64,000 nucleotides of DNA. It comes from Arion vulgaris. Its lineage: Eukaryota; Mollusca; Gastropoda; Stylommatophora; Arionidae. Position numbers and translations under genes: made by a program. Shown here piece after piece: positions 31,785 to 37,599 of this stretch (the stretch's first letter is position 1; the number at the start of each line of letters is the position of its first letter). The stretch is from the NCBI GenBank assembly GCA_020796225.1, contig CM036774.1, positions 24,148,964-24,212,963 of the forward strand, written 5' to 3'. The notes beneath the pieces were generated by a model that was not told the origin of the DNA, did not search any database, and saw only the letters and a program-made list of their open reading frames with translations.

Positions 31785-32081
31785 TATCTTTATCATCATC
31801 ATCATTATCATTAACACAATCATCATCACCACCATCGTCATCATCATCCTCTCCGTCATAATCATCACCATCTTCCCCATCATCATTCTCATCAATATCA
31901 TCTTCATCATCCTCCCCTTCACCATCATCATCATCATCACACCGACAACAACAACTACAACCGTACCTGTATAAGCACAGATATCCACATCTTCACAGCA
32001 AACTGTGCTGACCTGATACCCGCGAGCGGTAACAAAGAAGATACAGGCTATGACGACGAAGACGCATGAAGTAGTGGCCAT
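4609..32081 (-). CDS. Gene A: secreted mucin-like protein with iterated split six-cysteine modules
   Basis: Seven exons are recognised: 32081-31967, 28508-28170, 22898-22613, 18191-17844, 16385-15969, 13769-13410 and 5824-4609. Seen: each junction has AG/GT sites, all in phase 1 except the end of exon 3. Exon 1 encodes a signal peptide. Each later exon begins C-x-C-P-x(9)-C, continues as a Thr/Pro/Ser-rich stretch, and ends C-C-x(11)-C, so neighbouring exons together complete a C-C-x(11)-C-x(6,7)-C-x-C-x(10)-C module. The product would be about 1,000 residues, extracellular, and heavily O-glycosylated if the Thr runs behave as in known mucins. Inferred role: mucus, matrix or secretion component. 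I recognise no named family. Exon 7 ends on a phase-1 donor with an unpaired half-module, so at least one more exon is expected. A frameshift in exon 3 and damage in exon 7 leave it open whether this locus is fully functional or carries assembly errors. Confidence 0.8.
4880..5720 (-). repeat. 147-bp coding minisatellite inside gene A exon 7
   Basis: Units can be phased on gaaggtgctggtggaggagg at 5041, 5431 and 5578 (spacing 5431 to 5578 is 147 bp, 49 codons). Outer units are clean. The copies between about 5145 and 5290, and the edge near 4880-4920, show many one-base losses that break the frame and then restore it by chance. Confidence 0.85.
5878..6350. mobile_element. Palindromic MITE related to 51350-51775
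   Basis: Both copies start with cccaaagtgggyggta-type sequence and end with aaaaagttygggaatc, an inverted-repeat layout with no coding capacity. hAT-like by terminal sequence; no clean target duplication was found here. Confidence 0.55.
6380..6858 (+). mobile_element. L4 LINE C-terminal fragment
   Basis: The frame reads [20 protein letters not shown] and [14 protein letters not shown], the degenerate C-terminal region of an RTE-like reverse transcriptase protein, repeated at 15225 and 18655. It ends with ctatgctccgttgggag. Confidence 0.7.
6858..7276. repeat. 26-bp tandem array
   Basis: About 16 copies of a unit beginning catatagctgatattctgaa, with small indels concentrated at 7060-7190. Non-coding. 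It follows directly on the L4 fragment. Confidence 0.92.
7290..8095 (-). mobile_element. L2 LINE C-terminal fragment
   Basis: The minus frame reads [38 protein letters not shown] and [12 protein letters not shown], the C-terminal end of an RTE-type reverse transcriptase. Related to 42230-42780 and 59860-60570. Confidence 0.75.
8110..8325 (+). mobile_element. L5 LINE 3' fragment
   Basis: Reverse complement of the L5 end at 9590-9680; the last codons read [14 protein letters not shown] sequence corresponding to the conserved end [10 protein letters not shown] in another frame. Confidence 0.45.
8335..8865 (-). mobile_element. L6 LINE RNase H and C-terminal fragment
   Basis: The minus frame contains [20 protein letters not shown], the RNase H C-terminal motif of I/Jockey-type LINEs, then [19 protein letters not shown]. 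Homologous to 25805-26330 and 35790-36240. Frameshifted. Confidence 0.8.
8905..9240 (+). mobile_element. SINE-E (tRNA-headed)
   Basis: Head with gtagctcggcctgctagctg and B box cgggttcgaacc, followed by a body identical in order to 57180-57505 on the other strand. The head is not a functional tRNA: the acceptor stem is not paired. Confidence 0.75.
9245..9545 (+). mobile_element. L7 LINE 3' fragment
   Basis: Matches 33180-33440 and the reverse complement of 37600-37880 (motif RRRRYV...[16 protein letters not shown]). Broken by stops. Confidence 0.65.
9545..9885 (-). mobile_element. L5 LINE C-terminal fragment
   Basis: Minus frame [20 protein letters not shown] and [19 protein letters not shown]; same protein end at 21090-21300 and 58140-58640. 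Confidence 0.65.
10300..11735 (-). pseudogene. L1 reverse transcriptase domain (broken)
   Basis: Motifs in order: [51 protein letters not shown] (motif A Asp), [24 protein letters not shown] (motif C, YADD) and [15 protein letters not shown]. Catalytic residues are all present but split over three frames, so it cannot encode one working enzyme as it stands. Confidence 0.88.
11984..12766 (-). CDS. L1 apurinic-type endonuclease domain
   Basis: About 260 residues with [20 protein letters not shown] (Asn of the active site), ISEMRWIG (metal-binding Glu), [19 protein letters not shown] (Asp/Asn) and QIDYIMI. The closing S-D-H-T-L-L motif is present just downstream in the +1 frame, so one base has been gained or lost near 12030. 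Such domains are often annotated as craniofacial development protein 2-like; here it is clearly part of a LINE. Confidence 0.88.
13190..13385 (-). mobile_element. L5/L7 RNase H fragment
   Basis: Minus strand reads [16 protein letters not shown], an RNase H C-terminal motif, ending with a ccattgtacgttacac tail and a short (ATT) run as at 33400. Bases 12900-13190 show no recognised feature. Confidence 0.65.
13410..13769 (-). CDS. Gene A exon 6: Thr-rich cassette, mosaic of exons 5 and 7
   Basis: 360 nt, phase 1 at both ends; acceptor tttctttatag (13770), donor ATAC|GTAAGA (13409). The product starts [16 protein letters not shown], has one copy of the [17 protein letters not shown] unit that is repeated in exon 7, and ends with [19 protein letters not shown] and LGCTYI. 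The acceptor-side half (with intron upstream to about 13825) matches exon 7 almost base for base, and the donor-side half matches exon 5. Confidence 0.82.
14414..14554. mobile_element. hAT-type MITE
   Basis: Terminal repeats cagtggcggctcgt and acgagccgccactg, flanked by gatggcac (14406) and ggtggcac (14555), an 8-bp target duplication with one mismatch. 141 bp, non-coding. The 13840-14400 stretch before it holds a (TTC) run and no gene I can support. Confidence 0.85.
14600..14800 (-). mobile_element. SINE fragments (SINE-B head and a second repeat)
   Basis: 14690-14780 is the reverse complement of the SINE-B core; 14610-14690 matches blocks at 32820-32900 and 41230-41280 (gcatcatactgaaaaaatat). 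Confidence 0.5.
14960..15215 (+). mobile_element. SINE-B, full-length copy
   Basis: Head ccgtgtggtaccgaggcccg, core gcatgtcgtaaggggcgtc, gcagaaatcggatgtgctgg, catacaaatcacacaaagtg and a gaagaagaa tail; about 250 bp. Confidence 0.75.
15220..15905 (+). mobile_element. L4 LINE fragment split by SINE-A
   Basis: L4 C-terminal sequence ([19 protein letters not shown]) runs to 15524, is interrupted by SINE-A, resumes at 15767 and ends with a gaagaagaagaagaa tail at about 15900. Confidence 0.75.
15525..15766 (+). mobile_element. SINE-A inserted in L4, with 11-bp target duplication
   Basis: aaaggatagac lies on both sides (15514-15524 and 15767-15777). The element has the SINE-A order: gtggttccgggcccaaattt-type head, core, cctaaacgtgtagaa, gaacgaacgcaaagaag tail. 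Confidence 0.85.
15969..16385 (-). CDS. Gene A exon 5: Thr-rich cassette
   Basis: 417 nt, phase 1 at both ends; acceptor ggatttttag (16386), donor ATAC|GTAAGA (15968). The product starts [18 protein letters not shown], carries a Thr/Ala/Ser/Pro-rich spacer including [10 protein letters not shown], and ends [19 protein letters not shown] and LGCTYI. Its 3' half and about 35 bp of the following intron are nearly identical to exon 6, indicating a recent duplication that included flanking intron. Confidence 0.82.
16440..16810 (-). mobile_element. L1 LINE 3' fragment
   Basis: Same end as the long L1 copy (atgccatgcctgccggcgta) with a (T)n run at 16710-16730. Confidence 0.75.
16815..17440 (+). mobile_element. 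SINE-D body pieces and L8 LINE tail
   Basis: Two tandem SINE-D bodies (cctcgccggtgccacggagt, cctcgccagtgctacggagc) are followed by a minus-strand L8 end (17190-17370, protein end WKCPMCT) and a (TCAA)n tail at 17397-17435. Confidence 0.6.
17480..17812 (+). mobile_element. SINE-D with tRNA-like head and (TCAA)n tail
   Basis: A box gtggttaagtggttaagccc and B box gggttcgagtccggacc are a convincing tRNA-derived promoter. The body ends ccgaagtgcaatcatgatgg and the tail is (TCAA)n. It is not a tRNA gene because the 3' arm is replaced by SINE body. Confidence 0.8.
17844..18191 (-). CDS. Gene A exon 4: Thr/Pro/Glu-rich cassette
   Basis: 348 nt, phase 1 at both ends, acceptor tttcattgcag (18192) and donor AAAG|GTATCA (17843). 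The product starts [17 protein letters not shown], has a spacer built on [13 protein letters not shown]-type repeats and a poly-Pro run, then ends [19 protein letters not shown]. It is intact and serves as the reference for reading exon 3. A hAT-type MITE sits 34 bp upstream of the acceptor, and a tRNA-headed SINE with a (TCAA)n tail lies just past the donor. Confidence 0.82.
18226..18392. mobile_element. hAT-type MITE with perfect 8-bp target duplication
   Basis: 167 bp starting cagtggcggctcgtc and ending caccgccactg, flanked on both sides by atcagtgc (18218-18225 and 18393-18400). It sits 34 bp upstream of the gene A exon 4 acceptor. Confidence 0.9.
18440..19420 (+). mobile_element. L4 LINE remnant with internal duplication
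   Basis: 18660-19260 carries L4 C-terminal sequence; a block of about 115 bp (cacaaacagggaactgtggg) occurs at 18829 and again at 18948. It ends at a cgcagaagaagaagaag tail near 19405. 18440-18640 matches 25370-25560 (an unassigned repeat). Confidence 0.6.
19436..20070. other. Unassigned intronic stretch with a direct repeat
   Basis: No coding exon was recognised. An imperfect direct repeat (cgtagatccaagccaaaata near 19730, cgtagatccaagcccaaata near 19848) is about 118 bp apart. Confidence 0.4.
20073..20335. mobile_element. TA-flanked MITE, copy 1
   Basis: The inverse of 33512-33770. It ends in caaggtgtttgtttaagata and atcttgaaaaccctg and is flanked by TA. Consistent with a Tc1/mariner-type non-autonomous element. 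Confidence 0.75.
20642..21088 (-). mobile_element. L2 LINE 3' end with 32-bp terminal array
   Basis: Minus frame [20 protein letters not shown] and [11 protein letters not shown]. The extreme 3' end (tcacactgctaccgggttgt) is repeated four times at 20671, 20703, 20735 and 20767, a 32-bp period. Confidence 0.85.
21090..21640 (-). mobile_element. L5 LINE end and SINE-D body
   Basis: L5 protein end [20 protein letters not shown] lies at 21090-21150. SINE-D body sequence follows on the plus strand (ccgaagtgcaatgatgatgg type) with a short (TCAA) tail at 21628. Confidence 0.6.
21690..21860 (-). mobile_element. SINE-D 3' part with (TTGA/TCAA)n tail
   Basis: Starts with gattgattgattgatcgat then the reverse complement of the SINE-D body end. 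Confidence 0.6.
21894..22058. mobile_element. hAT-type MITE with perfect 8-bp target duplication
   Basis: tagtggcggctcgtga at the start and acgagccgcctctg at the end; aaagacaa at 21886-21893 and 22059-22066. Confidence 0.9.
22085..22609 (+). mobile_element. L2 LINE 3' end inserted next to gene A exon 3
   Basis: Frame reads [35 protein letters not shown] and [19 protein letters not shown], ending cccggtagcagtgtgacgac and (AAG)n. The tail stops within 10 bp of the exon 3 donor. Confidence 0.85.
22613..22898 (-). CDS. Gene A exon 3: Thr-rich cassette with frameshifted end
   Basis: Acceptor ctctttcag at 22899; product starts [16 protein letters not shown], then a poly-Thr/Pro run, then [19 protein letters not shown]. 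The exon should close with GC-A-F-K and a phase-1 donor as exon 4 does. Instead 286 nt (not a multiple of 3) are present: aligned with exon 4, two bases of the Gly codon before the last Cys are missing, so the reading frame leaves the module and enters exon 4 out of frame. The donor AAAG|GTCAGA is intact, but a LINE (L2) ends 8 bases into the intron. Real mutation or assembly indel cannot be told apart here. Confidence 0.72.
22985..23500 (-). mobile_element. SINE-G (tRNA-headed)
   Basis: Minus strand head with gcggtagcgtagttgttagt and B box ccggtttcaactcccgc; the same order at 34139-34440 and in part at 53500-53700. Short ORFs through it are chance. Confidence 0.65.
23515..23840 (-). mobile_element. 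SINE-B, then a SINE-A head fragment
   Basis: SINE-B minus copy 23525-23745 with cttcttcttc at its start; 23757-23835 is a plus-strand SINE-A head fragment. 23890-24080 resembles the L4 end and carries no gene. Confidence 0.6.
24090..24590 (-). mobile_element. SINE-F interrupted by SINE-A
   Basis: SINE-F minus copy (body cagaagcacttgagctttca; tRNA-like head near 24510-24580) is split by a SINE-A. Other copies lie at 57825-58010 and 58380-58583. Confidence 0.65.
24178..24439 (+). mobile_element. SINE-A, near-consensus copy
   Basis: Starts cgcccgagtggttaccgggg, a tRNA-Leu/Ser-like A box, and ends gaacgaacgcaaagaagaag. Target duplication atcgtaac at 24170 and 24440. Confidence 0.85.
24779..25200 (+). 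mobile_element. SINE-B with internal duplication, then SINE-D tail
   Basis: SINE-B 24779-25085 repeats its ggatgtgctggcctacttg segment twice. 25095-25195 is a SINE-D end with (TCAA)n. 25250-25320 is a short L7 piece and 25370-25560 an unassigned repeat also at 18440. Confidence 0.6.
25590..25800 (-). mobile_element. SINE-B
   Basis: Minus copy with the core and catcgaccact-type end; its (CTT)n tail region abuts the L6 LINE. Confidence 0.6.
25805..26335 (+). mobile_element. L6 LINE RNase H and zinc-knuckle-like end
   Basis: A 139-residue open frame carries [20 protein letters not shown] (RNase H end with catalytic Asp), [18 protein letters not shown] and [20 protein letters not shown], a Cys/His motif typical of the C terminus of I/Jockey-type LINE proteins. 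It ends in gaagaagaagaagaag. Confidence 0.85.
26336..26920 (-). mobile_element. SINE-B with an internal amplified segment
   Basis: The part gacatgccttgtaggttgca of a minus-strand SINE-B is repeated about nine times (roughly 45-bp unit) between 26500 and 26905, with many small deletions in the middle copies. Confidence 0.75.
27150..27375 (+). mobile_element. SINE-H
   Basis: The block ccatttggagatctggtgct to ctggctgtccc-like end matches 48290-48500 and, reversed, 4300-4430, 41290-41430 and 55030-55150. 26930-27150 and 27375-27490 hold no recognised feature. Confidence 0.6.
27500..28055. repeat. GA-rich polypurine array
   Basis: About 550 bp of irregular agagagaggatagagagagg and aggctagag units, nearly pure purine on the plus strand. 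It lies 115 bp past the gene A exon 2 donor. Confidence 0.92.
28170..28508 (-). CDS. Gene A exon 2: cassette without Thr-rich spacer
   Basis: Acceptor cttatctgcag at 28509 and donor AGAG|GTTTGT at 28169 bound 339 nt (113 codons), phase 1 at both ends. The product begins [15 protein letters not shown] and ends [19 protein letters not shown], the same cysteine frame as the other cassettes. The middle differs from its sisters: it is basic and polar (Lys/Arg/Gln-rich with PPP and possible NTT/NDT glycosylation sites) instead of a poly-Thr spacer. It may be the ancestral or a functionally distinct domain. A 0.5-kb GA-rich array lies just beyond its donor. Confidence 0.8.
28622..28732. mobile_element. 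hAT-type MITE, truncated
   Basis: Starts caggggcggctcgtcattaa as the other copies but lacks the second terminal repeat; joined to SINE-C. Confidence 0.7.
28735..29212 (-). mobile_element. SINE-C interrupted by SINE-A
   Basis: SINE-C body gacgtagccatcaaccacag and head ttgaaccaggtatgcttggg, gcttaagctacagacgccc flank a SINE-A inserted at ctaga(t/c)acc. Confidence 0.75.
28784..29035 (-). mobile_element. SINE-A
   Basis: Minus copy from the (CTT) tail to cactcgggcgg; flanked by ctagatacc (28775) and ctagacacc (29036), a 9-bp target duplication with one difference. Confidence 0.85.
29215..29745 (+). mobile_element. L1 LINE 3' fragment
   Basis: Frame reads [20 protein letters not shown] and [20 protein letters not shown], as in the long L1 copy at 10000-10300. 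Confidence 0.85.
29760..30285 (+). mobile_element. SINE-B followed by SINE-A
   Basis: SINE-B 29762-30015 and SINE-A 30030-30282, both plus, the second ending gaacgaacgcaaagaagaag. SINE-A has lost about 15 bp around the core. Confidence 0.75.
30437..30635. repeat. 33-bp tandem array
   Basis: Six copies of a unit starting tggtcttccaggatagtcga. Because 33 is a multiple of 3, both strands stay open; no other coding sign. Confidence 0.9.
30915..31440. repeat. 37-bp tandem array
   Basis: About 14 copies of a unit starting cttggaggtctcacagtgtt, with single-base variants (for example ttctctgt for gatctgt). 30640-30910 and 31440-31555 show nothing recognisable. Confidence 0.92.
31563..31945. repeat. 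(CAT/ATC)n trinucleotide microsatellite
   Basis: About 380 bp of imperfect atcatc repeats that end 20 bp inside intron 1 of gene A. On the minus strand they read as (ATG)n. Confidence 0.95.
31967..32081 (-). CDS. Gene A exon 1: signal peptide and first half-module
   Basis: ATG at 32081 starts [21 protein letters not shown], a hydrophobic leader typical of secreted proteins with likely cleavage near Ala-Arg-Gly. The mature start reaches [11 protein letters not shown], a short version of the C-C...C half-module (5 instead of 11 residues between cysteines 2 and 3). The exon ends ACAG|GTACGG in phase 1, matching the phase-1 acceptor of exon 2. Reading on past the donor runs into an (ATG)n microsatellite encoding Met runs, so splicing at 31967 is the sensible reading. 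No clear TATA box was found upstream. Confidence 0.8.
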
Positions 32082-32189
32082 TTTAAATTTCGTCTGATCA
32101 ATCTACCTGTCTTAAAAATAAGAACAAATTATTATCAAAGTTCTGAGAATATGCCCTTTCCCTATAGCAGCGAATTAATTTAAATCCTG

Positions 32190-32660
32190 TCGTTTCTTAG
32201 CTAATGCACATGGTAGAATTGTTGCCAAGCGAAGTGGAGCATACAGGACAACTACTTCCAGTATGATGATGGAGGTTGAGGCCATTACTGCTGCCCTCCA
32301 TTGGATCTCTGGGACTTCATTTACTGGGGCCGTTGTTGTATCTGACTCTCAGTTGGTGCTTCACAAGATCCACAAGGGCAGGTTTCGTTATGTATGAAGG
32401 TAGTAGTCTGTAGAAGTTTATAAACTCCAATGGTTTACATGGATCTACTGTCCTGGGCATGGGGATGTTTGCGGCAATGAGAGAGCGGACAGGCTTGCAT
32501 TAACAACATCGATTGTTGGGGAGCTGAATATGGACAAGGGAGATGTTCTTCGGTCTCTCTTCGACTACCTGTTGGATGGAGACACTAAAATTAATGTTGG
32601 GTTAGGAGGGGGCGAGGGGAGGAGACGTCCCGTACTGTTGTCAGCTGGCATAGGCGATCA
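32190..32660 (+). mobile_element. LINE RNase H domain fragment
   Basis: The frame reads MMMEVEAITAALHWISGTSF and AVVVSDSQLVLHKIHKGRF, the Glu and Asp positions of an RNase H domain, then breaks. Unrelated by eye to L3, L5 or L6. Confidence 0.65.
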
Positions 32661-32789
32661 TAAATCTCCAAAAATCTATGTCCCTAGTATTTGCTATCAT
32701 TTCAGATGTCGACGTTCTTCTGTGCCATGAAGTCAGTCTGTCTACAATTTTCTCTCTCCGTCTTTCTCTGTCTCGTCCCCCTTCTATTG

Positions 32790-33445
32790 TATCAGTTATC
32801 ACAATGTGTTCTAAACCTCCAGGGCCGTGCGGTATATTTTCTCAGTATGATGCAAGTCTTCAAAATGTCGCCCCTTAAATATTTTTTTTTTAAAATAACC
32901 ATCGATAGTGATTTTTTTTTAAAAACTGCACAAAATGTAGGAATATTATTTTTATTTGTGAGGGCTCTTATAAGATTAAAACCTTTTTTGTGCCAGTCTC
33001 TTATAGCAGAGGAATTATCTAATAATATACAACAAAAGGAAAAAAACGGCATGGTTTGTAACAGAGTAAAATCAACCATCTTCACTCAAAGACTTCACTA
33101 TTTCTCAACACTTTCAAATATTTCGAGGGTGAAAATCTACGCCTTCCTTCATTAATATGAAATTCGAATTCTTTAATTTGATATGTTGGACACACCTTGA
33201 GGAGAAATGATCAACGAATATCAAAGCAGGCATTGAAGTGGGATGCAAAGGGTTCAAGAAAGAGAAGTCAACCTAAGGATACCCTGAAACGAACTTTACT
33301 GAGAGAGGCAAGAAATATCGGTCTCAGTTCCATGGAGAAGATTGAGCGAGGTGATAAGGATAGAGCGGTATGGAGAAATTACTTGCAGGCCCTATGTAAC
33401 GCATAACGGTACGAGAGGAATTATTATTATTATTATTATTATTAT
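32790..33445 (+). mobile_element. Dispersed repeat and L7 LINE 3' end with (ATT)n tail
   Basis: 32810-32930 matches 41217-41280 and 14600-14690. 33180-33410 is L7 ([20 protein letters not shown]) ending gtacgagaggaattattatt. 32950-33180 is unassigned. Confidence 0.6.
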
Positions 33446-33511
33446 AATTTGATGTGGATCCCACTCAATCAGTATTTGACGAGTTTCAGATGACATACAG
33501 AAAGCATTCTA

Positions 33512-33770
33512 CAGGGTGTTCAAGATAATAGCAGCCTGTGAATGAAGTAAATCTGGCATATATGTATGAACATGAAAAGGTTCAGTTATGACGCAGTATA
33601 GGTCAAGGTTATGTGACGGTATGTAATTGTAGTACGGGAAGGGGCGATGAACAAATGTGACGTAAAACGAGCTAGTCAGAACCGGTTTAAATAGTACATA
33701 AACATAACGCGATAGATTATCTGGCAACTTTCGATTTGTCAATGGGGCTGCTTTAATCTTGAACACCCTG
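33512..33770. mobile_element. TA-flanked MITE, copy 2
   Basis: 259 bp with inverted ends cagggtgttcaagat...atcttgaacaccctg of about 24 bp, flanked by TA on both sides. Same family as 20073-20335 in the opposite orientation. 33770-34130 holds no recognised feature. Confidence 0.85.
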
Positions 33771-34138
33771 TATAATGCAGGATAAGAATGAATTTTGTCT
33801 AATATCTGCTGGCTACCACTGCTACTGCCACCGGTCTCTTGATGAACTTCTGATGTTATTTTGTGGCTCTCTTCAACACCTTCTTCTAGAGGTGATTGGA
33901 GCGGTACTGAGTTTTTATTTGACAAATCCAAAGCAGTCGGTGTTGATGTGGAAGTGGACGGCTCATCTAAACAAGACTTTTGTACTAAGAATTTTCTTCA
34001 TAACATAGCTTAGCTTTCTTCCTTGTTTCTCCTTCTTTAAGCGTTTCTTTTTATATTGACTTCCAGATAATTTTTCCGTTTCTATTCCAGACTGAAATAA
34101 ACAAAAATGAAATAAAATGCACAGTCCTTCGCAAAGAT

Positions 34139-34440
34139 TCAACCGGGAGGGATGGGGCGGAGGGAGGAAGTAAAAAAGTAAAGGAACCCTTTCATACCTC
34201 GTGGTATATAGGTCAATACAGTGTTAGGCCTATATTTTTCATTGACCGTCGGCACACGATGGGTAATGTGGTCACCATCACGCCGGCCGCCTTTACTTTC
34301 CCAGAGCATGTTGGTACCCAGTTGAGGCTGGGTCGACCTGAGAACCGTCGCGGTCAGGAAAAATTCCACGCGCATTGCGGGAGCTGAACCCAGACCACCA
34401 GCCTTGCGGTTCACTAGCAACTACGCTACAGCGGCCTCGG
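34139..34440 (-). mobile_element. SINE-G
   Basis: Shares ggaaccctttcatacctygt, cacgccggccgcctttactt and a tRNA-like head with 22985-23345. Not connected to any ORF. Confidence 0.7.
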
Positions 34441-34649
34441 GGGTGGGAGGTGGGGGTGGGAGAGGAGTATTGAAAAGATTACATAGAATTTCGCCAATAT
34501 GCTATTAAAATAAAGTAGATTAAAATAACGTAGAAATATGCAAAAGATTAAGTAAGATTTGTAGGTAAAGAATATCAATATATAGATAATAATATCTGTC
34601 ATAATTGATATTAGCAGCAGTTTTGACATTTGTCTTTCAGTAATGTGAT

Positions 34650-35235
34650 GTCATCAACGGTATTGAATGTGCAGAATGTCTGGTTACAAGTATGAAGGCT
34701 GTCGATAGGAATTGGTCATGAATTTGTCTGGATGGTAAGAATTGGTCTCAGAATTGTCATGAATGGCATGATTTGGTCTAGTGATGGATAGGAATTGGTC
34801 TGAGAATTGATAATTGGTCCTATGAATTGCTGATTTGGTTATGATTTGAGTAAGAATATTTGTCTATCAAATTGATGAGCGTTATGAATTTGGGCTCTAA
34901 TGTAATTGTATTGTCTGAATTTGTATATGAATTTGGTCTATGAATTTGGTATATGAATTTGGTCTATGAATTTGGTCTATGAATTTGGTCTATGAATTTG
35001 GTATAGGAATTTGGTCTATGAATTTGGTATAGGAATTTGGTCTATGAATTTGGTCTATGAATTTGGTCTATGAATTTGGTCTATGAATTTGGTATAGGAA
35101 TTTGGTCTATGAATTTGGTATATGAATTTGGTCTATGAATTTGGTATAGGAATTTGGTCTATGAATTTGGTATAGGAATTTGGTCTATGAATTTGGTCTA
35201 TAAATTTGGTCTGTGAATTTGGTATTTGAATTGGC
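34650..35235. repeat. 13-bp tandem array
   Basis: Clean tgaatttggtcta/tgaatttggtata copies from 34920 to 35230; the left part (34680-34920) is the same unit with scattered base losses. Sequence before it (34440-34650) is AT-rich without features. Confidence 0.9.
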
Positions 35236-35237
35236 AT

Positions 35238-35660
35238 ATTTCAGTGGCAACGTATGGGTGTGAAGCATGGACATTTAATAAAACAGTGGAAAATCATATA
35301 TGTGCTTTCGAATATAAGTGTTACAGAAGAGTCCTTCGTATATCTTGACAGAGAAGAGAACAAATAGATATATCCAGAAAGAACTCAAAATCAAAGAAAA
35401 CTGGCTGATACTACAAATAAAAAGAGAAAATTGAGATATTTTGGACATATAAAAAGACATGAAGGGCTGAGAAGACCATCATGGAAGGAGGCATACCGGC
35501 AAAGAGGAAGACCACGGAGAAGATGGATTCAGGATGTAACTGATGGTTTTAACATGACGGCAGCAGAGGTGGAACATCTGGCCTATGAGAGAGAGAAATT
35601 CCGGAGGACTGTTGGGGTGACAAAGTTCCGCTCAGGACAAGTTATTTGATGATGATATGA
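35238..35660 (+). mobile_element. L9 LINE C-terminal fragment
   Basis: Frame LRYFGHIKRHEGLRRPSWKE and GRPRRRWIQDVTDGFNMTAA, the typical RTE-like C terminus. Also at 38680-39130 on the minus strand. Confidence 0.8.
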
Positions 35661-35784
35661 AGTCTTAATTTTGAGTCTTTGCTTGTGTCGTGCCATAGTT
35701 TCTCCATGCTGGCCACTCTTTGGAAAGTCATGGCTAGTCTTCTTCTAACTTTTTCTAACTTTTAACTACCTAAATCAGTTATCA

Positions 35785-36240
35785 GTTATATTCTTCTTCT
35801 TCAGCGATCTTTGGTCATGCGCTTAATTTACTGTGGACCACAAACTGGGCAGTCAGCTTCAGGTCTGTCAGGTTTCCCCAAAGCTTAGATTTCAGGTCGA
35901 CTGGGTGTGGCCACATGTTGCTTCTCAGCTCACACAGGAGAGGACAGTCTTGCAGGATATGCTCTGGTATCTGTTCCGCCTGCTGACACTGGCAGAGAGC
36001 TGTTTGACTTATTCTTAGTCTATATAAGTGTTTGTTGAGTCTGCAGTGTCCTGTACGTAGTTGAAATATAATGACCTAGTCTGTTCTGCTTAGGTTTTTG
36101 AGTGAGTCTTTTCCATAATCATATCCATTGTTTGTCTTCCAGTCTACTGCAGATTTTCTCTGTATGAGGGTTTTAACCTCTTGAAAAGACAAGGGTTGGT
36201 AAATTTGTCCTTTGGCACTATATGGTATATGAGGACTATC
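35785..36240 (-). mobile_element. L6 LINE 3' fragment
   Basis: Minus frame [20 protein letters not shown], as in the plus-strand copy at 25940-26000. Confidence 0.75.
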
Positions 36241-36269
36241 ATCATAGCACTCTGGACATGTCCATAGAA

Positions 36270-36785
36270 CCACCTAACTATCATCATCATCAGGTGCCGT
36301 CTCCACATCGAAGGTTGGCTGCAATGAATCTCCAGCATCCTCTGTCTTTCGTCTTGGTGTTGCACTCTGCCAGACTGTAACCTGTCCATTTCTTAAAGTT
36401 TCCTTCCCACTTATCTCTTAGTCTTCCTCTTGCTCTTCCCCTCAATTTTCCCTCTAGTAAATGTCTTATCACGGTGTCATGTCTTTTATGTGCCCAAAAT
36501 ACTTTACTTGTCTGAATTATATTTCTCTTAATAATTGTTTCTTTATGCCTAGTTTTCCTAAAACTTGTTTATTTGTCTGTTTTTCTGTCCATGAAACTCT
36601 GCCTATTCTTCTATATATCCACATCGCAAATGCATCAATTCTATCTTCTAACTGCTTGTTCATTGTCCATGTTTCCGAGCCATACATTAATATAGGATAT
36701 ATATAGCATTTGATCATTCTCATTTTTATCCTGTTTGTGATTCCTAAATATAAATCTAAAAAAAAACTTAAGAAGAACAGTAAAT
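36270..36785 (-). mobile_element. L10 LINE C-terminal fragment
   Basis: Minus frames [20 protein letters not shown] and MWIYRRIGRVSWTEKQTNKQ, then GKLRGRARGRLRDKWEGN, ending with a (GAT) run. 36790-37590 contains nothing I recognise. Confidence 0.75.
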
Positions 36786-37599
36786 AATGAAAGCACACTC
36801 AATAAATGGGATTAAGTATAACCACACGTTTAACTATAAACTTACTTTGCGATCTAATATATTAAAATAAAGATGGACAGGTTTTGTACAGGTAACTTCC
36901 TTATAAGTGAGAGCTTACCTGTTATTACCTGTCGCGTTATAATGGCGAATGGACACCTGAACTGATAACAGCCTAGGGTCAATCCTCAAATGACCCTTAA
37001 CAAATGTAACAATATATTAAGTTATTGTTGTAGAATGTTCCATTTGACTAAGGTGGCTTTTGTTTTTAATGTCTTTTTTATAAGTTTAGTCACGTACTGG
37101 TTCCCTATATTGACGTCTTTGTTCACATGGTGTTATCGTGTCTCCGTATCTTGGGCCAAACAGGATAAAGGTGAGCCTTAATGAAATCTGCACATATGGG
37201 GAGGCTGCTGACGACAATATGATCGAAGCTGGAGAATATGTCTATTTTTTTAATTTTACGTAGGTTTTGTTCTCTAATGAAATGAAGGTCAGATTTGCGT
37301 AAATAAATTGTATACAAGTTTAGCCTGCGTCAGAAGTGTTGAGACGTCTTGTCTTTCGTGCGAGTAATTCTCTACAAGACCTTGCTTCATCTCCTTGGGG
37401 GTTGGTGGAAGGAAGAATTTAAAAAATATATTAATCTGGTCACAGTCGCCTGTAGTTATAGGCCGTTCAATTTAATTGGGAATTCCCGGATGTGTACCTG
37501 CGACCCATGTCGTAATTGGTTGGTCGTGGAGCTGGCTACCTCATCCTGAAGCTAAACAATTTTCAACAAACAGGGTTTTCCTTGGATGTCCTCTTTTTC

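Noticed and set aside
31683..32081. A 132-codon frame from the gene A leader into poly-Met
   Set aside because: It reads through the exon 1 donor into (ATG)n; the donor is clean and phase-compatible with exon 2.
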